From contig NZ_CP041638.1 in NCBI RefSeq assembly GCF_007197775.1, positions 992,001-1,056,000 on the forward strand: DNA of 64,000 nt. The letters are read 5' to 3'. Source of the DNA: Thalassotalea sp. PS06 (lineage in GTDB: Bacteria; Pseudomonadota; Gammaproteobacteria; Enterobacterales; Alteromonadaceae). The translations under genes were made by a program, and so were the position numbers. Of this stretch, positions 56,889 through 64,000 are shown in pieces. Numbering within the stretch: position 1 is the stretch's first letter; each line of letters begins with the position of its first letter. Under the pieces are notes generated by a model, which did no database searches, was not told the DNA's origin, and saw nothing but the letters and a program-made list of their open reading frames with translations.

Positions 56889-57105
56889 AGAACTCTCATT
56901 ATGGGATAAGGGAAGGGCTTCAATGTTTGCCCTTTGACAGCGGTGCTGCAGGGTACAGTATAGCAGTCAGATACGCAATACGAATGCGTATCTGATAGCA
57001 AAAACAAAAGCTTAACTATGCTAGTTAACAAGTTGTTAATCATTGATTAACTTGTTAATTTAGTGAAATTACAGATGTCTTTATTGACAAATTAAAAGGA
57101 TGTTT

Positions 57106-60100
57106 ATGCGATTTTTGTTGTTTATCCTGGGATTGTTACTGGTCGTTGCAACAGATAGTGTGGATGCTCAGGATGATACCAAAGTTTATGTTCCTGAGTC
57201 CCTTGAACCATGGAAGAGCTGGGTGCTGGAGGATTATCCATACATTGATTGTCCGGTAATCAATAACAAAGCCTATGCAAACGAAAAAAATCACATCTGT
57301 GCTTTTGGCTCTCCGCTTGTTCTGGATTTAACCGCAACTCAAGGCACATTTTCCCAACAATGGCAGCTATTTTCTCAAACCTGGGTTACCTTGCCGGGCG
57401 GAAAGTGGAACTGGCCTACACAAGTAACCGTCAATGACAAAGCGGCTTCGGTGATCGTTAAAAATCAGCGTCCGCAACTATTATTACCGGCAGGAACACA
57501 CCAGATAAATGGCAAATTTACCTGGCAGCAACTACCCAAACAACTGGCAATTGACCATCAAACACCACTTATCGCTCTGACCATTAATGACGAGCAAACC
57601 GCCAATTATCGGGTTGAAGACGGAGAGCTTTGGTTAGCGGCGCAACAAACCGCGTCTGTCGAAGCCAACGAAATGTCGATTGAAGTGATCAGACATTTAC
57701 AGGACGGTCCGTATCTGACGTTAACGACACAAATCGACATTGAGATTTATGGCCAGGCCCGGGAAGAAAGTCTGGGCCAGGTACTTCCTGAAGGGTTTAC
57801 CTTAACCGATATTGATTCTGAACTTGCCAGTTATGTTGACTCCAAAGGCGAGTTACGGCTCAAAGCTTTACCCGGTGATTGGGAAATCAATTTAACCGCC
57901 CGAGCCAAGCCGGAACGGTTAAGCATTAGTCGCCCTGAATCTAAATCGCCCTGGCCAGAGCAGGAAGTGTGGCTATTTGCCGCTGCGCCGGAAACACGCA
58001 TAGCTCGGGTGACTGGCTTACCAGCCATTGATACCTCACAAGTTTATTTATCGGATGAGTGGGAGCAATTACCGGGCTATATGATGACGCCCGATGCGGT
58101 AATGGACATTGAAGTGAGCCATCGAGGCATACCTTTACAAATACGAAATGAACTTAGGTTAAACCGAAAGCTTTGGCTGAATTTCGATGGCGAAGCGTTT
58201 ACGTTTAGTGATTCGATTACCGGGAATATGATTAAGGACTGGCGTTTAACGATGCCGGCCCCTTATATTCTTGAATCTGCGCAAGATCAGGATGGCCCGT
58301 TGCTGGTTAGTGAAATTTCAGCCATACGAGGTATCGAAAATCGTTACCCTGCAACTCATATCGAGGCTCAGGGGCAACTTCAGCAACTATCAAATTTCGA
58401 TATCGGCGGCTGGCAGCAGGAGTTTGATACCATTCAATATGACCTGCAATTACCTCCTGGATATCGACTTTTCGCAATATTTGGCGCCGATAAAACCTCC
58501 AATACCTGGATAGATAAATGGAATTTGTGGAACAGTTTTATCGTATTGCTCATTACCGGATTAATTGCGTCTTTATATAACAAACCGTTAGCACTATTGG
58601 GCTTATTCACTATGGTACTTGTATACCATGAGCCCGGCTCGCCAATCATTGCTATTGGTATTGCCCTGTTGTGTATCGCGCTTTACCGGCAGCTTAATGG
58701 TACCCGCGTCAGCTCCTTGTCATCATGGCTTAGTAAAATAACGCTGATAATTGCAGCATTGGTCAGTGTTTATTTTGTCGCAACGCAGTTACGTTTAGTG
58801 GTGTATCCGCAACTCGAACACAGGTATGTAAACCAACAGGACAGCTACGCGACAAGTCACTTTGCGCCACAACAAGATGCATCTGAGATATTGGAAGATG
58901 TGGCAAGAGAGCGTAAAGCCCGAGCAACAGTTGAGGAAGTTCGAGGATTTGAAGACGCAGAGCGTATCGAAGTGACTGGTTCGAGAATTAAGCGCTCAGA
59001 CTTAATTTCACGCTATCAGGCTGATGCACCAATTCAGGCAGGCTCTGGCCGACCTGATTGGGCCTGGAACCGCTATGGAGCAAGATGGAATAGCCCGGTA
59101 TCCTCTGGACAACAAATGACCACGGTAATTTTGAATCCGGTAGTTTATAACCTAATTCGCATTACCGGTTTGATTTTATTGTTAATATTGTTTTGGTTAA
59201 CGTTAGGGAAGAGTAGTTTGAACAATTCCAGTAATCCCTCTTCAGGCCTTCAGACTTTAACGCGATTGTTATCTTCTGCTAGCAAGGCAAAAGGCTCTAC
59301 AAGTGCAGCGTTGCTACTACCACTGGTGATGATATTTACCAGTGGTGGAGCAGGGCAGGTTCAGGCGCAGACATTTCCACAACAAGAGCTTTTGCAACAG
59401 TTGCAACAAAAGCTTCTTCAACCTCCAGCCTGTCATCCAGATTGTGCAACCACGCAATGGGTTAAAGTCAGTGCCGAGCGTCAGCACTTGACCTTAGATA
59501 TCAGTATCCATGCACAACAATCCGTAGCAATGGCGCTACCGCATTCGGAGCAATGGCAGCCGCAATCGGTTGAACTCAATGGTAAACCCGCAGGCGTAAT
59601 GATAAAGAAAGGAGCACATAACTATTTGTTGTTGCCTGCTGGCTCCTCGAATATACGCCTGTTAGGTAAAGTCTTTCAACAAGACACCATCAGCCTTAAT
59701 TTCCAGGATAGGCCGCAAGCGATTACTCACGATATTCGAGATTGGGAAATATCTGGCCTGCATCGCGGTAAAATGCAGAACCGAACCCTGGAGTTAGTCC
59801 CAAAAGCCGATAGTGAGCAAACCGATGGCGAAAGTTTTAAACAATCGATCAAACCATTTGTGGAAATTCAGCGAAAGCTTGCTTTTGATCAGGACTGGTA
59901 TTTATTTACAACGGTTACCCGAAAAGCCCCGGCTAAAGGCGCTATCAATCTTGATATTCCGCTATTACCGGGTGAAAAGGTTTATACCGCCGATATCGTT
60001 ATAAAGGATGATAATGTCACTCTGTCGATGTCAGCAGACGACGATATTGTTACCTGGCGGTCGAATATTCCCCGCCTTGAGGAATTTAGCTGGAATAATC

Positions 60101-61227
60101 CATCTTCTGAAAGCTTTTATCAGCACTGGCAGGTTTTAGTCAGCCCTAGCTGGCACGTGCAATTGTCGGGTGTGCCGAGTGCAATCTTCGATTTTGAACG
60201 TGAAGATTACTATGAGTATAACTTTTTCCCTCAGGACAACGAACAACTCTTATTTCAGGTAACTCGCCCTGCGCCAGTCCCTGGCGAGTCATTAGCGATA
60301 GATAATGTGACCGTGGAATGGCAATCAGGTAAGCGCTTGTCGAAGCTTAATTTAGCGTTTGATTATCGTGCGACTCAGGCGCAACAACATAAAATTTTTG
60401 TACCTGAAGGCTATCAGGTGAGCGAAGTGATAGTTGATGAAAAGCGTCTGCAATTGCAATCGAACGAGCAGGAGTTGATGCTGCCGATAACACCTGGTGA
60501 ACATCACTATCAATTAGCGTTTTCAAGCAACCAGGGGGTAGAAGTCAGTAACGACTTCCCGGTATTCAATCTCAATGCACCCATCAGCAATATCAGAAAC
60601 CAAATGCCGTTAACGAGTGAACGCTGGTTGCTCGCCACGTCCGGTCCTGCCGTTGGCCCAGCAGTGGTGTATTGGGGCGAATTACTGGTATTTATTTTTG
60701 TTGCTTTGATCCTCACTAAAGCCAATATCGCGCCATTATCACTGTGGCAATGGTTATTGCTTGGCGTTGGTATTAGTACCAATAATTGGTCGGTCATCGT
60801 GATGCTGGCGCTAACGTTTGCCGCTATCCGTTTTTATCAAAAGCCAGAAGATAACAAGCATTGGCGTATCTATAACCTAGGCAAATTAACCATCAGCCTG
60901 TTTGCGTTATTCAGTATGCTGGCGTTGCTGGCTGTTATCCCGATGGCATTGCTGTCGGCACCGGATATGGGCATAGCGGGTAATAACTCGGGTAGCTATG
61001 GCTTAAACTGGTTTGCTGATCGAAGTGATGGAGAAACTTCAAGTATTTGGATATTAAGCTTGCCAATCTTAGTGTACAAAGCCGTAATGTTGCTTTGGGT
61101 GATGTGGTTAAGCTTTACCTTTATTGGCTGGGTGAAATGGGGGTGGAAGCGTCTCACTGATGATGGTTTTTGGATGGCAAAACCGGTTATTGTCAATCCA
61201 GAGGCGAAAGCGCCAACGTCCAAGTAA
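57106..61227 (+). CDS. Large membrane protein with two periplasmic modules
   Basis: About 1373 aa from ATG 57106, which is five bases after AAAGGA and gives a good signal peptide (MRFLLFILGLLLVVATDSVDA). Membrane helices group near residues 475-575, 690-710, 755-775 and 1180-1360. The first periplasmic module (residues 100-145, LPGGKWNWP...LLLPAGTHQINGK) resembles a later one (about 800-850, LPHSEQWQP...LLLPAGSSNIRLLGK), so the protein contains an internal duplication. A short IEVTGSRIKRSDL segment near residue 625 is like the N-terminal signature of TonB-dependent receptors. No function is known to me; conserved single-copy use in Alteromonadales is only suspected. Confidence 0.7.
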   Translation: MRFLLFILGLLLVVATDSVDAQDDTKVYVPESLEPWKSWVLEDYPYIDCPVINNKAYANEKNHICAFGSPLVLDLTATQGTFSQQWQLFSQTWVTLPGGKWNWPTQVTVNDKAASVIVKNQRPQLLLPAGTHQINGKFTWQQLPKQLAIDHQTPLIALTINDEQTANYRVEDGELWLAAQQTASVEANEMSIEVIRHLQDGPYLTLTTQIDIEIYGQAREESLGQVLPEGFTLTDIDSELASYVDSKGELRLKALPGDWEINLTARAKPERLSISRPESKSPWPEQEVWLFAAAPETRIARVTGLPAIDTSQVYLSDEWEQLPGYMMTPDAVMDIEVSHRGIPLQIRNELRLNRKLWLNFDGEAFTFSDSITGNMIKDWRLTMPAPYILESAQDQDGPLLVSEISAIRGIENRYPATHIEAQGQLQQLSNFDIGGWQQEFDTIQYDLQLPPGYRLFAIFGADKTSNTWIDKWNLWNSFIVLLITGLIASLYNKPLALLGLFTMVLVYHEPGSPIIAIGIALLCIALYRQLNGTRVSSLSSWLSKITLIIAALVSVYFVATQLRLVVYPQLEHRYVNQQDSYATSHFAPQQDASEILEDVARERKARATVEEVRGFEDAERIEVTGSRIKRSDLISRYQADAPIQAGSGRPDWAWNRYGARWNSPVSSGQQMTTVILNPVVYNLIRITGLILLLILFWLTLGKSSLNNSSNPSSGLQTLTRLLSSASKAKGSTSAALLLPLVMIFTSGGAGQVQAQTFPQQELLQQLQQKLLQPPACHPDCATTQWVKVSAERQHLTLDISIHAQQSVAMALPHSEQWQPQSVELNGKPAGVMIKKGAHNYLLLPAGSSNIRLLGKVFQQDTISLNFQDRPQAITHDIRDWEISGLHRGKMQNRTLELVPKADSEQTDGESFKQSIKPFVEIQRKLAFDQDWYLFTTVTRKAPAKGAINLDIPLLPGEKVYTADIVIKDDNVTLSMSADDDIVTWRSNIPRLEEFSWNNPSSESFYQHWQVLVSPSWHVQLSGVPSAIFDFEREDYYEYNFFPQDNEQLLFQVTRPAPVPGESLAIDNVTVEWQSGKRLSKLNLAFDYRATQAQQHKIFVPEGYQVSEVIVDEKRLQLQSNEQELMLPITPGEHHYQLAFSSNQGVEVSNDFPVFNLNAPISNIRNQMPLTSERWLLATSGPAVGPAVVYWGELLVFIFVALILTKANIAPLSLWQWLLLGVGISTNNWSVIVMLALTFAAIRFYQKPEDNKHWRIYNLGKLTISLFALFSMLALLAVIPMALLSAPDMGIAGNNSGSYGLNWFADRSDGETSSIWILSLPILVYKAVMLLWVMWLSFTFIGWVKWGWKRLTDDGFWMAKPVIVNPEAKAPTSK

Positions 61228-61269
61228 ACGCAAAAACCAAAGACATAAACCTGGTTTGTTGTAATAAAC

Positions 61270-61300
61270 GAAAAACCGGAGCTGAAGCTCCGGTTTTTTT
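61270..61300 (+). terminator. Terminator after the large membrane protein gene
   Basis: AAAACCGGAGCT and AGCTCCGGTTTT around GA, followed by further T. Confidence 0.9.
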
Positions 61301-61315
61301 AGATTAAGGTTTTAT

Positions 61316-61489
61316 TCACTCTGAGGTGATATGAATCATTAAGGTGAAAAAGCCAATGATGATCAGGTTAAAAGCAGCGATATACATAAACCCTTTAAAG
61401 CCCTGTTTGGCCGTGTAATTATGGGTTTTTAGGTACCACCACCAAATCAGGCACATGATAACTGGTATTAGGAAAAATAATCGAATCAT
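61316..61489 (-). CDS. 57-aa membrane protein
   Basis: MIRLFFLIPVIMCLIWWWYL, then KTHNYTAKQGFKGF, then MYIAAFNLIIIGFFTLMIHI and TSE. Two transmembrane helices are joined by a basic loop. No strong ribosome binding site is visible, yet the composition and clean two-helix design suggest a real gene. It is convergent with the large membrane protein gene, and the terminator between them may serve both. Confidence 0.6.
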   Translation of the reverse strand: MIRLFFLIPVIMCLIWWWYLKTHNYTAKQGFKGFMYIAAFNLIIIGFFTLMIHITSE

Positions 61490-61818
61490 AGTGATGTTAA
61501 TTATCTGATTGTTGTTGATTTATTTGTTTTGGTTGTTATATCAATTCCATTAAGTTTTTGCACTGCTCAGAGTTATGGCAGAGGTTCAGTTACAACATAA
61601 ATTTCATTGATATAGTTAATCTATATTATTGAAATTTAGGGCAGTAAATGGGCCTCTGATAAACTCCCAAAGGGTGAGTTTTAAAGGCGTTTTTCTTGCG
61701 TTACTGACTTTGGGCTATTTGGACGATGGAACGACCATTCTCTGTGATCAAATCCTTGCCTAAACGTCTTTAAAGGCTCACTGAGTGGGAAAACACTTAG
61801 TGGACTTGGTATTTAAGC
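61490..61818. repeat. Gap with imperfect inverted repeats (possible MITE-like element)
   Basis: 329 bases without a gene. GTGAGTTTTAAAGGCGTTT (61674-61692) is inverted, with about three mismatches, at 61762-61781, enclosing some 70 bases; CTCACTGAGTG next to the right arm recurs in the hairpin at 63471-63486. A second palindrome-like stretch (TTTCATTGATATAG... TATTGAAA) lies near 61598-61638. Confidence 0.4.
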
Positions 61819-63405
61819 TTAACTCGCTTGTTTGTTGCTTGCAATTATCTTCGCTAAAGGCTTTCTAATGCTATACAGAAATAACAGGCTTGGGATCACC
61901 ATCAGCGCCGTTAAAACGAAAAATAATGCCCAGTTGCCATCCAGGCTATCAACAATGACCCCTGAATAAGAACCGAGAGCTACCCGGCCAAAGGTACCGA
62001 TGGACGCCATCAACGCATACTGACTGGCGGTAAAGGTTCGGTTACACAGTACTGACAACAATGCTACGAATGCCACGCTCCCCCAGGCACCGGTAAAGCC
62101 ATCAATTAATACCGCGACCGCCAACAACCACTGACTTGGACCGGTCAGGGCAATGATCGAGAAAAACAGATTCGATACCGCCATGGCGATACCACCAATA
62201 AACAATCCTTTGATAATCCCGAAACGTATAGTGAACACACTACCAATTAAGGAAAATAATATGGTTACCCACCAGTTCATTAATTTTGAAAATACCGCGA
62301 TATCGGTATTGGAGTAGCCCACCTCTTTGTAGAACACCAGGCTCATGCGGCCAAGGTAAGCTTCGCCAAGTTTAAACAGGAAAATAAACATCAATACCGA
62401 CAAGGCAAAGCGGGTGCCGTTGCGGGTAAAAAATTCATGCAATGGCGCCACCAGGGTGGTTAACAACCAGGCGATCAAGCGATGAAAACCATTGGCGTGA
62501 ATAGCGGATGATGTAGCCATGCTATTTATTGGTTGTCTGTGCAGCGACTTTAACAAATAAAACATTAGCCCCAGCAAGGCAATCCCAAAAACGCTGCTGT
62601 AAGTAGCGGCGTTGCTTCGTTCGATTAATTGTTCAGGCCAAAGGGGGAAACTAAAGCCAGCATAAGCGATGATGGCGATCAGTAAACTGATACAGGCAAT
62701 AATCCCTGAGCTGAGTAACGGGTGGCTGGGGACAAGCTGTAAAAAGCCCTGTTGAATTTTATCCTGTTGTTGCTGACGGTTGGTTTGCGGCTCAGATACC
62801 ACCAATACGGTTATCAGCAATACGGCCATGATCACGGTGAGTACCAGGTAAACCTGTGGCCAGTAAAGCTCGGAATGATCGACTAATAAAAACGGTATGG
62901 CGCCGAGCCCGGCGTATCCAGTCCACCAGCCAGAGGTTGCCATGGCGGAGCCCGCGGCCATGCTGGCGTCATCATTATCGAGAATATCTATACGATAGGC
63001 GTCGATAGCTATGTCTTGGGTTGCCGAGCTAATGGCCAGGCACATACCTATCACCGCCATCGTTGCCAATTGCGAAGTTGCATCAAACAAAGAAAGCGAA
63101 AAGGCACAGGCGATAATGATGATTTGAGTCAAAAATATCCAACTGCGTCGTTGCCCTAATTTTTCGCCAATAAAGGGTAACCGCAATCGATCCACCAGAG
63201 GCGACCAGAGAAAGTTTATCGAATAGGAAACAAAGATAAGACCGAACAAACCAACGGATGAACGACTGAGCCCTTCATCAGTAAGCCAGGCAGTCATTGC
63301 CGAGCCAATCAATACCCAGGGAAAACCACTGGCGATGCCAAAACAAAAGATAGTAAGAAGTTTCGGGTTGGAGAAGTAAGTTAGCGTATCTCGAAATGAT
63401 TGCAC
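61819..63405 (-). CDS. ampG: AmpG-like MFS muropeptide permease
   Basis: 528 aa with about twelve to fourteen membrane segments. The start FSNPKLLTIFCFGIASGFPWVL and the segment SATQDIAIDAYRIDIL are typical of AmpG, which imports anhydro-muropeptides for recycling and beta-lactamase signalling. GQRRSWIF fits the MFS loop. No ampC or ampR is in the window. Single gene. Confidence 0.88.
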   Translation of the reverse strand: MQSFRDTLTYFSNPKLLTIFCFGIASGFPWVLIGSAMTAWLTDEGLSRSSVGLFGLIFVSYSINFLWSPLVDRLRLPFIGEKLGQRRSWIFLTQIIIIACAFSLSLFDATSQLATMAVIGMCLAISSATQDIAIDAYRIDILDNDDASMAAGSAMATSGWWTGYAGLGAIPFLLVDHSELYWPQVYLVLTVIMAVLLITVLVVSEPQTNRQQQQDKIQQGFLQLVPSHPLLSSGIIACISLLIAIIAYAGFSFPLWPEQLIERSNAATYSSVFGIALLGLMFYLLKSLHRQPINSMATSSAIHANGFHRLIAWLLTTLVAPLHEFFTRNGTRFALSVLMFIFLFKLGEAYLGRMSLVFYKEVGYSNTDIAVFSKLMNWWVTILFSLIGSVFTIRFGIIKGLFIGGIAMAVSNLFFSIIALTGPSQWLLAVAVLIDGFTGAWGSVAFVALLSVLCNRTFTASQYALMASIGTFGRVALGSYSGVIVDSLDGNWALFFVLTALMVIPSLLFLYSIRKPLAKIIASNKQAS

Positions 63406-63454
63406 GTAAGAATTTTCTTTATTATTAGCACTGACCTGAGACTAGCAAATTATA

Positions 63455-63509
63455 ATATCAATCACATTAAATTCTCACTGAGTGAGCAATAATTTAATGT
63501 GATTGGTAT
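63455..63509. repeat. Intergenic hairpin repeat
   Basis: ATATCAATCACATTAAATT (63455-63473) pairs with AATTTAATGTGATTGGTAT (63491-63509) with one G-T pair; the centre holds CTCACTGAGTGAG. Long hairpins with ATTGGTATA ends are common between genes in Alteromonadales and may be mobile or terminator repeats. Confidence 0.65.
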
Positions 63510-63551
63510 AAATAGCAGAGAAATTAAAATTTATTGATCACCAGGGGTGGG

Positions 63552-63884
63552 TTATACCGGTCGCCAGCCCACACAATGAATTGGGTATCGGCCCTGACCT
63601 TGCAAAAACTCCATGCAGCTTTCAATCTCGAATTTCAGATTCCAGTCGTTATCCAGATCGTTTAACGAGCCAGAGCCAAGTTTTAACTCATGAAGTAAAT
63701 GCCAGAATACACGTTCTCTGGCGTTGTTTGGAGTGTCGTCTGTAACCTGCAATACATTCCATTCCTCAAAACAGTCCCAGATGAACAGATTGAGTTCGGT
63801 CGGATGTACTTCATTTTTTAACAGCGCATTAAGGTAGTACATCAACTGCGAGATTTTTTCGTTGATAAAATGGTCGACTGGCAC
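63552..63884 (-). CDS. Hypothetical protein
   Basis: 110 aa, acidic, rich in Trp, Leu and Asn (LFIWDCFEEWNVLQVTDD, ERVFWHLLHELKLG). Mostly helical, no signal peptide, no known motif. It looks like a conserved small cytosolic protein, but I do not recognise a family. It lies alone near the window end. 63885-64000 has no gene that I can support. Confidence 0.55.
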   Translation of the reverse strand: MPVDHFINEKISQLMYYLNALLKNEVHPTELNLFIWDCFEEWNVLQVTDDTPNNARERVFWHLLHELKLGSGSLNDLDNDWNLKFEIESCMEFLQGQGRYPIHCVGWRPV

Positions 63885-64000
63885 GGCAACCTCGATAATT
63901 TAGCGCGAATTTATTTTTTATGTCAGCGTTCGGCCGCCCAATAACGTCCTGTTTGCTGATCCCTTTTTAGTCAAAACTTAACCTACCGTATTTAGGGGGA

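Overview
The window looks like chromosome of a marine gammaproteobacterium of the Alteromonadales (Colwelliaceae/Alteromonadaceae-like). The evidence is the block recX-alaS-lysC-csrA-tRNA-Ser-tRNA-Arg, a sodium-pump oxaloacetate decarboxylase (oadGAB), MetJ-type met boxes before metA, tricorn-like and S9 peptidases, and moderate-to-low GC. No 16S gene is present, so genus is not resolved.

Left flank (1-13321): an envelope polysaccharide locus, all on the + strand. It holds an HPr-kinase-like ATPase (cut by the window edge), a nucleotidyltransferase-like protein, a small secreted protein, an O-antigen-ligase/polymerase-like membrane protein, an outer-membrane beta-barrel protein, a Wza-type export protein, a Wzc-type chain-length/tyrosine kinase protein and a small membrane-anchored protein, followed by rmlA, rmlD and a TviB/VipA-type nucleotide-sugar dehydrogenase. 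mutS follows on the - strand, convergent with the dehydrogenase.

Centre (16275-33909): the host recA gene is split in the codons just before its Walker A motif by an element of about 16.6 kb (about 16465-33065). Precise removal, leaving one 5-bp AATTT, restores a 342-codon recA. The element carries a complete, divergent recA (16591-17616) close behind its left end, so the host LexA-controlled recA promoter should now drive the element's recA. Four recombination genes follow in tight succession: two tyrosine recombinases with a full catalytic set, one large degenerate recombinase-fold protein and one coiled-coil protein. The recombination operon is therefore probably also read from the host SOS promoter. 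Next comes a structured non-coding stretch, then five small cargo genes separated by a recurring intergenic motif, a 29-codon membrane peptide, a serine recombinase, a 95-aa gene under a perfect LexA box, a RecD2-like helicase with a recent 928-bp tandem duplication that copies the LexA box and makes a truncated helicase fusion, a coiled-coil HTH protein and a serine recombinase homologue lacking its catalytic arginines. I recall a published Vibrio cholerae island that integrates in recA and carries a divergent recA (Rapa et al. 2015), so the general principle has precedent. The operon logic, the duplication and the cargo here look worth separate study.

Right flank (33910-64000): ordinary chromosome. 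It contains an S9 peptidase, metA-metH with four met boxes, a tricorn-like protease, recX-alaS, lysC, csrA, one tRNA-Ser and three identical tRNA-Arg genes, oadGAB, a glyoxalase-fold protein, a small secreted protein, ferredoxin-NADP reductase, an RhlE-type RNA helicase, a large membrane protein with an internal domain duplication, a 57-aa membrane protein, an AmpG-like transporter and a small hypothetical gene. recX is about 10.8 kb from recA, separated by host genes and not by the element.
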